Below are positions 17,261 to 26,765 of a stretch of DNA of 64,000 bases, piece by piece. The notes under the pieces were generated by a model. The model saw only the letters and a list, made by a program, of their open reading frames with translations, had not been told where the DNA came from and ran no database searches. Made by a program: the position numbers and the translations under genes. The stretch's first letter is position 1, and each line of letters starts with the position of its first letter. The stretch comes from an uncultured Pseudoxanthomonas sp. (lineage in GTDB: Bacteria > Pseudomonadota > Gammaproteobacteria > Xanthomonadales > Xanthomonadaceae), in assembly GCA_946479745.1 (NCBI GenBank), contig CAMLGZ010000005.1:62001-126000 (forward strand), written 5' to 3'.

Positions 17261-17992
17261 TCAATACTCCCGTGTGCCGGTGTTCTTGTTGCGCCGGATC
17301 AGCCAAGCCACGCCGCGCAGATCGCCGATGCCGACCCAGGCGCGTCCCAGATTGTTGTACTTGGAAACCCCGGTCGAACGGCCGCGGTGGCGGACCGGGA
17401 TGCTGACCGTGCGCCAGCCGGCGCGCTGCATCAGCGCGGGCAGATAACGGTGCATGTGGTCGAAATAAGGGAGATCCAGGAACGCGTCGCGCTCGAACAG
17501 TTTGATGCCGCAGCCGGTGTCGGGCGTATCGTCGCGCAGCATGCGCGCGCGGATGGCGTTGGCCCAGCGCGAAGCCCAGCGCTTGCTGGCGCTGTCCTGG
17601 CGGTCGACCCGCCAACCCGCGAACAGTTTGACCAGAGCCTCGGCGCGCACCCGCGCGTCCAGCAGCTTGGGAATGTCGGCCGGATCGTTCTGGCCGTCGC
17701 CGTCCAGGGTTGCGACCCATGCCGCCCGCGCGGCGCGCACACCGGTGCGGATGGCCGTGCTCTGCCCGCTTTGCAACGCCTGGGACAGCACCCGCAGTTC
17801 GGGCACCTGCTGTTTCAGTTCCAGCAGCCTGCGCAGGCTGTCGTCGGTCGAGTGATCGTCGACATAAACGATCTCGAAGGACAGCCGCGGGCGCAACGCC
17901 GCCACGATTTCCTGCACCAGCGGAGCGATGTTGTCGCATTCGTTGAATACGGGCACGACAACGGAGAGTTCGGGAGTCTGGGACGGATTCAT
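17261..17992 (-). CDS. GT2 glycosyltransferase (dolichyl/undecaprenyl-phosphate type)
   Basis: 243 residues of the DPM1-like GT2 family without the membrane helices of ArnC. Motifs: VVVPVFNECDNIAPLV, VYVDDHSTDDS (nucleotide binding), LDGDGQNDPADIP (DxD region), RDDTPDTGCGIKLF, and HRGRSTGVSKYNNLGR near the end. It should load a sugar onto undecaprenyl phosphate at the cytoplasmic face, feeding the ArnT-like enzyme. It is the first gene of the five-gene operon that runs to eptA. Confidence 0.88.
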   Translation of the reverse strand: MNPSQTPELSVVVPVFNECDNIAPLVQEIVAALRPRLSFEIVYVDDHSTDDSLRRLLELKQQVPELRVLSQALQSGQSTAIRTGVRAARAAWVATLDGDGQNDPADIPKLLDARVRAEALVKLFAGWRVDRQDSASKRWASRWANAIRARMLRDDTPDTGCGIKLFERDAFLDLPYFDHMHRYLPALMQRAGWRTVSIPVRHRGRSTGVSKYNNLGRAWVGIGDLRGVAWLIRRNKNTGTREY

Positions 17993-18026
17993 GCGGTCAT
18001 TGGATCGGGCCGGCCATGGCGATCTT

Positions 18027-18050
18027 CCGGCGTATTAACCCATACGCCGG
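18027..18050. promoter_or_regulatory. Perfect 9-bp inverted repeat in the divergent GT2 / response-regulator region
   Basis: Arms CCGGCGTAT and ATACGCCGG are separated by six bases (TAACCC). The site lies 35 bases before the GT2 start and about 200 bases before the response regulator, and is a candidate operator for either transcript. No protein assignment is possible from sequence. Confidence 0.4.
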
Positions 18051-18246
18051 TGCAATTCGGACATGAACTTCGAAACCCCTCTAGAGGATGCCGGCAAGGT
18101 TGGAAAAGAAGATGTCGGAATTACGTCAGAATACCGTTATCAAGGCGTTAACCATTCAGCCCGGAAATATCCGCTTTGACACCGCGCACAGGATACTGGG
18201 AGCATCGTCGGCCGCGCCGGACTTGCGCCCGCCCCTTGGAACCCAC

Positions 18247-18945
18247 ATGCGCCTGCTGGTGATCGAAGACAACCGAAGCCTGGTCGCAAACCTGTTCGAG
18301 TATTTCGAAGCTCGCGGCCACACTCTGGACGCGGCGCCCGACGGCGTCACCGGCCTGCACTTGGCCACCACCCAGACCTATGACGTCGTGGTTCTGGATT
18401 GGATGCTGCCGCGCATGGATGGCCGCGAGGTATTGCAACGCCTTCGCGCCGATGCCAACGCCGCCACCCCGGTCATCATGCTGACCGCCCGCGACGAGCT
18501 TCCCGACAAGATCGCCGGTTTTCGCGCCGGCGCCGACGATTACCTGACCAAGCCGTTCGCCCTGCCCGAGCTGGAAGTGCGTATCGAAGCGCTGATCGCA
18601 CGCGTGGCCGGCCGCGGCCGCAACCGGATACTGGAGGTCGAGGATCTGCGCCTGGACATGGCCACGCTGGAAGCCACCCGTGCCGGGCAGCCGCTGCATC
18701 TGTATCCGGCATGCCGCAAATTGCTGGAAACGCTGATGCAGGCAAGCCCCGCTGCGGTGAGCCGCGAGCGATTGGAGCATGTGCTGTGGGGCGACGACCC
18801 GCCCGATGGCGACATGCTTCGTTCGCACATCTACGAACTGAGGCGCAGCGTCGACGGTCCCTTCCCGCTCAAGCTGATCCATACCCTGCCACGGGTCGGC
18901 TACAGGCTGGCGGCCGTCGCGCGGGAGCACCTGGATGCGATCTAG
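18247..18945 (+). CDS. OmpR-family response regulator
   Basis: 232 residues. Receiver domain with LLVIEDNRS (Asp pocket), phospho-acceptor Asp in VVLDWMLPRMDG, and DDYLTKPFALPELEVR with Lys. Then a winged helix ending in LKLIHTLPRVGYRL. The kinase gene overlaps its 3' end by 11 bases, so they form one unit. Divergent to a lipid A-modification operon, it may act like PmrA/BasR; that function is inferred from position. The ATG at 18247 is where family similarity begins. Confidence 0.9.
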   Translation: MRLLVIEDNRSLVANLFEYFEARGHTLDAAPDGVTGLHLATTQTYDVVVLDWMLPRMDGREVLQRLRADANAATPVIMLTARDELPDKIAGFRAGADDYLTKPFALPELEVRIEALIARVAGRGRNRILEVEDLRLDMATLEATRAGQPLHLYPACRKLLETLMQASPAAVSRERLEHVLWGDDPPDGDMLRSHIYELRRSVDGPFPLKLIHTLPRVGYRLAAVAREHLDAI

Positions 18946-20203
18946 GCCGCTGCTGAAGCACCGTATCCTGCAATGGCTTTTCATCTATGCGGTATTGCTG
19001 TCGGCCGCCGTGCTGGCGGGCGGTTACATCATCCACGAGCGTGTCGAACACCTGGCCTGGGAATCGCTGCTGCGCTCGGAGCTGGACTACTACGGACAGC
19101 GCACCCAGGCCAATGCTGCTTACCGTTGGCGCGATACGGACACGCTGCGCCTGTTCGGTGTGGTTGGCGCTCCGCCGCTACCGGCCGTGCTGGCGCCGTT
19201 GGAGCCGGGACTGCACGACGACATGACCCTCGACGGGGTGAACAGCGTGGTGCTGATCGAGCAGATCGACGGAAAGCCGGTGGCGATGGCCCTGAACCTG
19301 ACCCAGTTCGAGGGCGTCGAGGGCACCATCAGCGCTGCCGTGGCCGCCGGTACGGTTGTCGTGATCCTCATCCTTGGCCTGGCGGTGATGTGGCGGCTGG
19401 GGCTGGTGATCCAGCCGCTGGCCATGCTGGCCCACCAGGTCGAAGAACTGAAGCCCGCCCAAGCCGACCAGAAAGTCGTACTGGATGAAGACGCCAGCGC
19501 CGAGATGGTGGTCATCGCCGACGCCTTCAACGACTATTTGCGCCGCAACCAGAGCTTCGTGGAACGCGAGCACGCCTTCATCGCCAGCTCGAGCCACGAG
19601 TTGCGCACGCCGGTCGCGGTGATCGCCGGGGCGGCGGAGCTGGTATTGGGCGACGCGGAGGTTCCGCCGGCCGCGCGCAACCAGGTGGCGCGCATCCACC
19701 GCACCGCGCGCAACGTGGAACAACTGATTTCGTTGCTGCTGACGCTGGCCAAGGATCCTTCGAAGTTAGCGGATTCGAGCGACCACGTGGCGCTGGACCA
19801 GTTGTTGCCCGAAATCATGGAAGACCATCGCCACCTGACGCGCGACAAAGACCTGACGCTGGTGCTGGAAAAGATGTATCCCTGCGAAATCGTGGCGCCG
19901 GTGACCATCGTGCAAGCGGCGATCGGCAACCTGTTGCGCAACGCCATCGAGAACAGCGACCGCGGCGAGATCCGCATCCGTCTGCAGCCCGGCGCCACCG
20001 TGGTGATAGAGGATCCCGGTCATGGCATGTCGCCGGAGGAAATCAGCGAAATCTATGCCCGCATGGCGCGCGGCGGCGGACGCGACGGCGGGGGCATAGG
20101 CTTGGACCTGATCTCGCGCTTATGCGAACACCTGGGCTGGAATCTCGAGTTTTCCTCGGTGTCCGGTCGCGGTACGCGCACTACCCTGCGCCTGCGCCCG
20201 TAG
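18935..20203 (+). CDS. Sensor histidine kinase partner of the OmpR-type regulator
   Basis: 422 residues. Two membrane helices (about 10-30 and 129-153) bracket a roughly 100-residue periplasmic sensor with acidic patches. A HAMP-like linker follows, then the H box SSSHELRTPVAV, N box (IGNLLRNAIENS), G1 EDPGHGM and GGGIGLDL. It shares an operon with the preceding regulator. The sensor segment resembles no sensor domain I can name. A REP pair begins at its stop codon. Confidence 0.88.
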   Translation: MRSRPLLKHRILQWLFIYAVLLSAAVLAGGYIIHERVEHLAWESLLRSELDYYGQRTQANAAYRWRDTDTLRLFGVVGAPPLPAVLAPLEPGLHDDMTLDGVNSVVLIEQIDGKPVAMALNLTQFEGVEGTISAAVAAGTVVVILILGLAVMWRLGLVIQPLAMLAHQVEELKPAQADQKVVLDEDASAEMVVIADAFNDYLRRNQSFVEREHAFIASSSHELRTPVAVIAGAAELVLGDAEVPPAARNQVARIHRTARNVEQLISLLLTLAKDPSKLADSSDHVALDQLLPEIMEDHRHLTRDKDLTLVLEKMYPCEIVAPVTIVQAAIGNLLRNAIENSDRGEIRIRLQPGATVVIEDPGHGMSPEEISEIYARMARGGGRDGGGIGLDLISRLCEHLGWNLEFSSVSGRGTRTTLRLRP

Positions 20204-20272
20204 GTCGGAGCTACGTCCCCGACGCTCGGAGAACTTGGGTGCACGTGCGTCGGGGGCGTAGCCCCGACCTAG
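20200..20272. repeat. GTAG-type REP inverted pair, second subfamily
   Basis: Second copy of the pair at 1702-1777 (arms GTAGGTCGGAGCTACGTCCC and the inverse). It lies between the convergent kinase gene and cydX, fitting a bidirectional terminator role. Confidence 0.85.
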
Positions 20273-20284
20273 CCCGCGCTGGCT

Positions 20285-20440
20285 TCAACCGCCGCGCGCT
20301 TCTTTCGCCAGCCGTTCCGCTTCCTGCTCTTTCGCTTCGCGCGCGCTGCGGTCGCTCTCTCGCATTTCGTACCACATGCCGTTGAGGATGGCGAAACTGG
20401 CCGCCAGACTGACGCCAAGTATCCAGGAGAAATACCACAT
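20285..20440 (-). CDS. cydX: Cytochrome bd oxidase small subunit CydX
   Basis: A 51-residue protein starting MWYFSWILGVSLAASFAIL, the unmistakable CydX/YbgT start, with one membrane helix and a longer-than-usual charged C-terminal tail rich in Glu/Arg/Ala. CydX stabilises the haem site of the CydAB complex. The ATG is ten bases after the cydB stop and follows a GAGGAAAG ribosome site. The gene is easily missed by automatic calls because of its size. Confidence 0.93.
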   Translation of the reverse strand: MWYFSWILGVSLAASFAILNGMWYEMRESDRSAREAKEQEAERLAKEARGG

Positions 20441-20449
20441 AGTCTTTCC

Positions 20450-21598
20450 TCAGTAGGAGTTGTGATTCTGTTCCAGGCTTTCCGGGCTGACCTTGCCGCG
20501 CAGCACCCGGTACACCCAGCTGGTGTAGAAGAGAATCAAGGGCAGGAACACACAGGCCGCTATCAGCATCACGAACAGGGTCATGTGGCTGGAAGACGAA
20601 TCCCACAGCGTCAGGCCCGAGGAAGGGTGCGTGGAAGACGGCAGCAGGAACGGAAATATCGCCAGGCCTTCGGTCAGGATGATGCAAGCGATGGCCAGCG
20701 CCGAAGCCAGGAACGCCGACAGGCCGCGACCGGCGCGCAGCAGCCATGCGCTCAATAACGCGCCGGCCACGCCCAGCACCGGGAAAATCCAGGTCCAGGG
20801 CATCGCCCGGTAGTTGGCCATCCAACCGCCCGTGGAAGTGGTGACCTGTTTGAACAAGGGATTGGACGCAGCGGTGGTGTCGGCGACGCCGGCGATGGCG
20901 TGGCCGGTGATGCCGAAGGCCACCCAGACGCCGGCCAGCACGAACAGCGCCGCCGTGGCCAGCGCCGCCAGCGAACCGTAGCGGCGCGCGCGCAGTGCCA
21001 CCGGTCCGTCGGTCTTGATCACCAGCATGGCCGCGCCATGGGCGGTGAGCATGCCCACGCTGACCAAGCCGCACAGCACCGCGAACGGCGACAGCAGGGC
21101 GAAGAACCCGCCGGTGTAATAGATGCGCAAGGTCTCGTCGAAATGGAACGGCGCTCCCAGCAGCACGTTGCCCATGGCCACGCCGAACACCAGCGAGGGC
21201 ACCAGCCCGCCCACGAACAAGCCCCAGTCCCACACCGCGCGCCAGCGCCTGTCTTCCACCTTGCTGCGGAATTTGAAACCGACCGGCCGCAATATCAGCG
21301 CGAACAGGATCAGGAACATCGCCAGGTAGAAACCCGAAAAGCTCACTGCGTACAGCGCCGGGAACGCGGCGAAGATCGCGCCGCCGCCGGTGATCAGCCA
21401 GACCTGGTTGCCTTCCCATACCGGGCCGACCACGTTCAATACCAAGCGGCGCTCGGCATCGGTGCGCGCCACCGCCGGCAGCAGCGTACCCACGCCCAGG
21501 TCGAAGCCGTCCATCACCGCGAAGCCGATCAGCAGAACGCCCAGCAGCAGCCACCAGATCAGACGCAGGGTTTCGTAGTCGAGGGGAATTGTGTCCAT
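20450..21598 (-). CDS. cydB: Cytochrome bd ubiquinol oxidase subunit II
   Basis: 382 residues, about nine membrane helices. The N-terminus ([25 protein letters not shown]) and [20 protein letters not shown] are classic CydB. Together with CydA it reduces oxygen to water at very low oxygen without proton pumping. It is co-transcribed with cydA (12 bases upstream) and cydX (9 bases downstream). Confidence 0.96.
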   Translation of the reverse strand: MDTIPLDYETLRLIWWLLLGVLLIGFAVMDGFDLGVGTLLPAVARTDAERRLVLNVVGPVWEGNQVWLITGGGAIFAAFPALYAVSFSGFYLAMFLILFALILRPVGFKFRSKVEDRRWRAVWDWGLFVGGLVPSLVFGVAMGNVLLGAPFHFDETLRIYYTGGFFALLSPFAVLCGLVSVGMLTAHGAAMLVIKTDGPVALRARRYGSLAALATAALFVLAGVWVAFGITGHAIAGVADTTAASNPLFKQVTTSTGGWMANYRAMPWTWIFPVLGVAGALLSAWLLRAGRGLSAFLASALAIACIILTEGLAIFPFLLPSSTHPSSGLTLWDSSSSHMTLFVMLIAACVFLPLILFYTSWVYRVLRGKVSPESLEQNHNSY

Positions 21599-21610
21599 GC
21601 CGCTCTCCTG

Positions 21611-23197
21611 TCAGACCGCGGGGGAAGCAACAGCCGCGAGCGGCGCGCCTTCCTGGTTGGGGCGTCGCTCGCCGCCGGGCATATCGTCGGGTCCTTTCAG
21701 GATTACTTTGCGCAGCAGATAGACGTCCACCACCGCCAACGAGGTGTAGATCACCACGAAACCGATGAGCGAAATGACGATCTGGTGCAGCTTCAGGCCC
21801 GAGGCCGCCAGGAAAGTCGGCAGCACGCCGTCGATGATCCACGGCTGGCGTCCGAATTCGGCGATCAGCCAGCCCGCCTCGATCGCCAGCCACGGCAGCG
21901 GCAGGCTGTACAGCGCCAGCTTCAGGAACCAGCGGTACTTGTCCAGCTTCCGCACGGTCGCCAGCCAGAACGCCAAGGCGAAGAAGGCGATGAAGTAGAA
22001 ACCCACCCCGGCCATCAGGCGGAAACTCCAGAACAACGGCGCCACGCGCGGAATGGTATCGGACGCGGCCTTGGCGATTTCCTGCTCGGTGGCGTTGCCG
22101 ATGTCCTCGCGGTAGCGTTTCAGCAGCAGCGCGTAACCCATGTCGCGCCAGTGCAGGTCGAACATGGCCTTGGCGTGCATGTCGCTACGGTCGGCCCGCA
22201 ACTGCTGCAGGGCCGCGTAGGCGACCTGGCCGTTACGGATGCGCTCCTCGGCGCGTTCCACCAGCTCATCGATGCCCGGAATCTCGGTGTTGAACGAGCG
22301 GGTGCCGATCAGACCCATGACCCAGGGGATGTGCAGTGCGTACTGGTTGGTGCGTGTTTCCTGATCGGGAATGGCGAAAGCGTTGAAGCCAGCCGGCGCG
22401 GGCTCGGTCTCCCACATCGCCTCGATCGCCGCCAGTTTCATCTTCTGGTTCTCGCCGGTGACGTAACCGCTCTCGTCGCCCAGCACCACCACCGACAGCG
22501 ACGCCGCCAGCCCGAAACTCGCCGCCACCGCCATCGAACGCTTGGCCAGGTCGATGTGCCGGCCGCGCAGCAGATAAAACGCGCTGATCGACATCACGAA
22601 CACCGCACCCAGCACGTAGCCGGCGCTCACCGTGTGCACGAACTTGGCCTGCGCCACCGGATTGAACAGCACCGCCATGAAGTCGGTGATCTCCATGCGC
22701 ATGGTGGCTGGATTGAAGGTGGCCCCGACCGGGTACTGCATCCAGCCGTTGGCGATCAGAATCCACAACGCCGAGAAATTCGTACCCAGCGCGACCAGCC
22801 AGGTCACCATCAGGTGCTTTACCTTCGACAGCTTGTCCCAGCCGAAGAAGAACAGGCCGACGAAGGTGGCTTCCAGGAAGAACGCCATCAGGCCTTCGAT
22901 GGCCAGCGGCGCACCGAAAATGTCGCCGACATACTGGCTGTAATAGGACCAGTTCATGCCGAACTGGAATTCCATGACGATGCCGGTGGCCACGCCCATG
23001 GCGAAGTTGATGCCGAACAGCGTGCCCCAGAACAGGGTCATGCGCCGCCAGATGTCGCGCCCGGTCATCACGTAGACGCTCTCCATGATCGCGATCATGA
23101 AGGACAGGCCCAGGGTGAGCGGCACGAACAGGAAGTGGTACATCGCGGTCAGTGCGAACTGCAGGCGCGACAACTCGACTACGGTCATGTCCGGCAT
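21611..23197 (-). CDS. cydA: Cytochrome bd ubiquinol oxidase subunit I
   Basis: 528 residues from the ATG at 23197. VELSRLQFALTAMYHFLFVPLTLG carries the His ligand of haem b595, and the quinol-binding Q loop lies in the middle of the protein. The N-terminus MPDMTVVELSRLQ aligns with the usual CydA start; upstream in-frame codons to 23329 cover the FNR box and are not coding. It is the first gene of cydABX, about 58 bases after the box. Confidence 0.96.
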   Translation of the reverse strand: MPDMTVVELSRLQFALTAMYHFLFVPLTLGLSFMIAIMESVYVMTGRDIWRRMTLFWGTLFGINFAMGVATGIVMEFQFGMNWSYYSQYVGDIFGAPLAIEGLMAFFLEATFVGLFFFGWDKLSKVKHLMVTWLVALGTNFSALWILIANGWMQYPVGATFNPATMRMEITDFMAVLFNPVAQAKFVHTVSAGYVLGAVFVMSISAFYLLRGRHIDLAKRSMAVAASFGLAASLSVVVLGDESGYVTGENQKMKLAAIEAMWETEPAPAGFNAFAIPDQETRTNQYALHIPWVMGLIGTRSFNTEIPGIDELVERAEERIRNGQVAYAALQQLRADRSDMHAKAMFDLHWRDMGYALLLKRYREDIGNATEQEIAKAASDTIPRVAPLFWSFRLMAGVGFYFIAFFALAFWLATVRKLDKYRWFLKLALYSLPLPWLAIEAGWLIAEFGRQPWIIDGVLPTFLAASGLKLHQIVISLIGFVVIYTSLAVVDVYLLRKVILKGPDDMPGGERRPNQEGAPLAAVASPAV

Positions 23198-23254
23198 GGC
23201 GGAAGCTACCCGGTGAAGATGCCGGCATTCTGCACCCCTTGTCCGCCTGCCGCA

Positions 23255-23268
23255 TTGATCTGGATCAA
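23255..23268. promoter_or_regulatory. FNR/ANR box between cydABX and cydDC
   Basis: TTGATCTGGATCAA is a perfect dyad TTGAT-N4-ATCAA, the FNR consensus. It lies 58 bases from cydA and 105 from cydD, so one site can serve both divergent operons. An Fnr-type regulator is encoded 3.6 kb away at 26873-27646. Confidence 0.88.
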
Positions 23269-23372
23269 GGTCGGCCGCAAGCGCGAAGCTACAATGCGTT
23301 CTTCGGCGCTCCCTGCCCGGAAACTCCACGGTTCGCCTTGATCGCCACCTGCTCCCTACCTAACCTTCCCAT

Positions 23373-25118
23373 ATGGAAGCCGTAGCAACGGCCGATGAGG
23401 AAGCCTTGGTCCTGCGCCGGGGAAAGATCCGGCGCCTCGATGCATTGGGGCATATCTGCAAAGACCGCCTGCGCATTGCCGGCGCCTGCAATGTACTTGC
23501 GGGTTGGCTGCTGGTTCCACAGGCGGCCGCTATCGCCTGGGCCGTGCAAGCGGTGCTGGTGGAGCGCGCCAATCCGCACGGCGCCACAATCGCCTTGAGT
23601 GCGCTGCTGGCGCTGGGATTACTGCGCGCCGGCCTGGCCTGGATGGCGCGCGCGCAGGCCGATACAGCGGTGGAAGCCATACGCGTCGATCTGCGCAATG
23701 GATTGATCCGTCGTCTGCTGGCGCACGGCCCGCTGTGGTTGCGCCAGCGCCGTAGCGGCGAGCTCGCCGAATTGATGGGCACCCACGCCGACGCGGTGGA
23801 AGGTTATTTCGGCGGCTACCTGCTGGCGCGCGCCGAAGTGATGGCGGTGCCGCTGGCCTTGCTGATCGCGGTGTTCTGCGTGGATCGCGTGGTCGGCGCG
23901 ATCCTGCTGGTGACCTTGCCGCTGATTCCCTTGTTCATGATGCTGGTGGGCTGGGGCGCCGAAGCGGCCAGCCGCCAACAGCTCAAGGCGCTGGCGCGCA
24001 TGGGCGGTCATTTTGCGGACCGTTTGCGCGGGCTGGGAGTGATCCGTCTGTACGGGCGCGGCGATGCGGAACTGGCGGGCATACGCGAGGCGGCCGAAGG
24101 GGTGCGCGTGCGCAGCCTCAAGGTGCTGCGGATCGCCTTCCTGTCTTCGGCGGTGCTGGAATTCTTCGCCTCGCTCAGCGTGGCCATGGTGGCGGTGTAT
24201 CTGGGCCTGAGCTATCTGGGCATGCTGGATCTGCGCAGCACGCCGCTGAGCCTGGGCACGGGCGTGTTCTGCCTGCTGCTGGCGCCGGAATATTACGCGC
24301 CGTTGCGGCGGCTGGCGGCGCATTACCACGACCGCGCCAATGCCTTGGCTGCGCTGGACGAAATAGAAAGCGCCACCGCCGCTGTAGGAGCGGGCCCTGC
24401 CCGCGACGCTTTTCCCTCATCCGGGCAAGAAGCGTCGCGGGCAGGGCCCGCTCCTACAGGGACAGAGGACGAGGTAACGGGATCGCTTGTTGCGGAAGAC
24501 ATGACGTTGCGTCCACTCGGCGCCGCACGCAATGTGCTGATCCATCTCTCCTTCCGCCTGGCTGCAGGTGAGCGCCTTGCGCTCGTCGGCCCCAGCGGTT
24601 GCGGCAAGAGCACGCTGCTCGACGCACTCGCAGGCTGGCTTCCTATCGCGGCCGGACAGCTGATCGTTCCAGGCAACCTGCGCATCGGCTACGCCTCGCA
24701 ACGCCCCTACCTCTTCCACGGCAGCATCGCCGACAACCTGCGCATGGCCAATCCGCAGGCCAGCGACGCGCAAGTGCTCGCCGCTGCCGAAGCTGCGCAA
24801 GTGATGCGCTTCGCGCGCACTTTGCCGCAAGGGCTGGATACGATGATCGGCGAACGCGGCTTCGGTCTGTCCGGCGGCGAAGCCAGACGCATCGCCTTGG
24901 CCCGTGTGTTTCTGCGCGACCCGCAACTGCTGCTGTTGGACGAGCCCACTGCGTTCCTTGATGCGGAAACCGAAGCCGCGCTGCTCGCCGCACTGGCGGA
25001 ATTCGCGCGCGGACGCAGCCTGGTGCTGGCCACGCACAGTCCCGCCGCCATGCGCATGGCCGGACAGGTATTGCGGTTGCCCGAAGGCGCGATCCTCCCG
25101 GCGGAGGATGCGGCGTGA
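23373..25118 (+). CDS. cydD: Cysteine/glutathione ABC exporter subunit CydD
   Basis: 581 residues: six membrane helices, then an ABC ATPase with GPSGCGKST (Walker A), LSGGEARR (signature) and LLLLDEPTAFLD (Walker B). CydDC exports thiols needed for cytochrome bd assembly. Between the membrane and ATPase domains, residues about 337-362 are encoded by a GTAG-type REP pair inserted in frame. The start at 23373 lies 105 bases after the FNR box; cydC overlaps the stop by four bases (GTGA). Confidence 0.93.
   Translation: MEAVATADEEALVLRRGKIRRLDALGHICKDRLRIAGACNVLAGWLLVPQAAAIAWAVQAVLVERANPHGATIALSALLALGLLRAGLAWMARAQADTAVEAIRVDLRNGLIRRLLAHGPLWLRQRRSGELAELMGTHADAVEGYFGGYLLARAEVMAVPLALLIAVFCVDRVVGAILLVTLPLIPLFMMLVGWGAEAASRQQLKALARMGGHFADRLRGLGVIRLYGRGDAELAGIREAAEGVRVRSLKVLRIAFLSSAVLEFFASLSVAMVAVYLGLSYLGMLDLRSTPLSLGTGVFCLLLAPEYYAPLRRLAAHYHDRANALAALDEIESATAAVGAGPARDAFPSSGQEASRAGPAPTGTEDEVTGSLVAEDMTLRPLGAARNVLIHLSFRLAAGERLALVGPSGCGKSTLLDALAGWLPIAAGQLIVPGNLRIGYASQRPYLFHGSIADNLRMANPQASDAQVLAAAEAAQVMRFARTLPQGLDTMIGERGFGLSGGEARRIALARVFLRDPQLLLLDEPTAFLDAETEAALLAALAEFARGRSLVLATHSPAAMRMAGQVLRLPEGAILPAEDAA
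24383..24458. repeat. GTAG-type REP pair inside cydD
   Basis: The first-subfamily pair (GTAGGAGCGGGCCCTGCCCG and inverse) occurs within the open frame of cydD and is translated as a Gly/Ala/Pro-rich linker. It matches the intergenic copies at 634-707 and 29998-30075 across both arms. Confidence 0.9.
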
Positions 25119-26761
25119 ACGTGTTCGCTCTACACGCACGCTCCATCGCGCTGACGATCTTCCTGCTGCTGCTCACGCTGCTGGCGGGCACCGCTTTGCT
25201 GGGGCTGGCCGGCCATTTTCTGACCGCCGCCGCACTGGCGGGCGTCACCGCGATGGGTTTCAACTTCTTCGGCCCTTCCGCCGGCATACGCGCGCTGACC
25301 TTCGTCCGCATCCTGTCGCGGTACGCCGAAAAACTCGTCGGTCACGACGTGACCCTGCGCCTGGCGCGCGACCTGCGCACGGATTTCTTCCGCAGCGTAT
25401 TGCCGCTGGCCCCACTGGGATTGGGAAGACACCGCGTGGGCGAATTGCTGGCGCGGCTGGTGGCCGATATCGAAAACGTGGACGGCTTTCTGGTACGTGC
25501 GCTGGGCCCGCTACTGGCGTTATCGGGATTGGGGCTGACCGCTATCGTGGTGACGGCATTCCTGTTGCCTTCCGCAGGAATGTTGCTCGCCCTGGTTCTG
25601 CTGTCGTTGGGCATCGGCATTCCCTATGTCATCGCTCGCAGCGCAAACCATGTGGAAACCTCGCGAGCGCAAGCGCGCGCGGACTTGCGCACCACCGTGC
25701 TGGAAGGACTGGAAGGCGCGACCGATCTGGCCGCCCTGGAAGCCACCGGCGCCTGGATAGAACATATCGATGCAGCCACCGCGCAAGTCGCCCGCTGCGA
25801 GCGCGAACGCAAGGCGCGCTTGTCCGCGGGCGTCGCCCTGCATGCGACCGTCGTTGCGGTTTCGCTGCCGGCCATGCTGTGGTTGCTGCTGGACGCCGCG
25901 CACGGCGGACGCCTGTCGCCGGCCGCGGCGGGCGGCTTGTTCTTCATGGCCGTTGCGGTCTACGAAGCGGCCGCCGGGATCGGGCTGGCCTGGCAATCGC
26001 TGCAGGCCGCGCGCGCTTCGCAGCAGCGCCTTCGGCAAGTTGCGGCGCAAGCACCGCTGGCGGCGGACGCCGCGATGGTCCGGTCAGTTCCCCAGCATGG
26101 GGAACTGGAATTCCGGGAAGTCCGCTTCCAATGGCCGGACGACGCGCGCGATATATTGCGGGAAGCGAATCTGCGCATCGCCGCCGGACAACGTGTCGCG
26201 CTCAGCGGCGATAGCGGCGCCGGCAAGAGTTCGCTGCTGGCACTGGCGCTGAGACTGTGCGATCCGCAAACCGGGTCGGTGCTTTACGGTGGCGTCGATC
26301 TGCGCCACTTCGCCCAGGCCGACTGGCACGCGCAGATCGCCTGGCTGCCGCAGGACGCGCCGGTGTTCGCCGGCAGCGTGCGCGATAACCTGCGAATGGG
26401 TGCGCCGGAGGCCGACGATGCGCGCCTATGGCTGGCGCTATCGCAAGTGAAGATGGAAGGCGCGATACGCGCGCTACCGGAGGGACTCGACGCATGGGTC
26501 GGCGAGAACGGCGCCACGCTTTCGGCGGGCCAGTCGCGCCGCATCGCGCTCGCGCGCGCATTGCTGCGCGATACGCCGTTGTTGCTGCTGGACGAACCCA
26601 CTGAAGGGCTGGATACCGATACCGCCAACGAACTTCTATTGGATCTGGCGCAGGCAAGCGGTTCGCGCACGGTGCTAATGATCAGCCATGACGAATTGCC
26701 GGCGGGGGTGGTGCATGCGAGCTACCGATTGATCGATGGTCACTTGGCGCTCAAAAAATAA
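25115..26761 (+). CDS. cydC: Cysteine/glutathione ABC exporter subunit CydC
   Basis: 548 residues: six membrane helices and an ABC ATPase with SGDSGAGKSSLL (Walker A), TLSAGQSRRIALARALL and LLLLDEPTEGLD. It is the partner of CydD in the inner membrane. The GTG start overlaps the cydD stop, giving translational coupling. It ends five bases before a REP-like inverted repeat. Confidence 0.93.
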   Translation: MNVFALHARSIALTIFLLLLTLLAGTALLGLAGHFLTAAALAGVTAMGFNFFGPSAGIRALTFVRILSRYAEKLVGHDVTLRLARDLRTDFFRSVLPLAPLGLGRHRVGELLARLVADIENVDGFLVRALGPLLALSGLGLTAIVVTAFLLPSAGMLLALVLLSLGIGIPYVIARSANHVETSRAQARADLRTTVLEGLEGATDLAALEATGAWIEHIDAATAQVARCERERKARLSAGVALHATVVAVSLPAMLWLLLDAAHGGRLSPAAAGGLFFMAVAVYEAAAGIGLAWQSLQAARASQQRLRQVAAQAPLAADAAMVRSVPQHGELEFREVRFQWPDDARDILREANLRIAAGQRVALSGDSGAGKSSLLALALRLCDPQTGSVLYGGVDLRHFAQADWHAQIAWLPQDAPVFAGSVRDNLRMGAPEADDARLWLALSQVKMEGAIRALPEGLDAWVGENGATLSAGQSRRIALARALLRDTPLLLLDEPTEGLDTDTANELLLDLAQASGSRTVLMISHDELPAGVVHASYRLIDGHLALKK

Positions 26762-26765
26762 AGAA

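Noticed and set aside
20900..23341. Very long plus-strand open frame (813 codons) across cydA and cydB
   Set aside because: It is antisense to two clearly identified oxidase genes, rich in Gln/His/Arg from GC-skewed codons, and has no family likeness.
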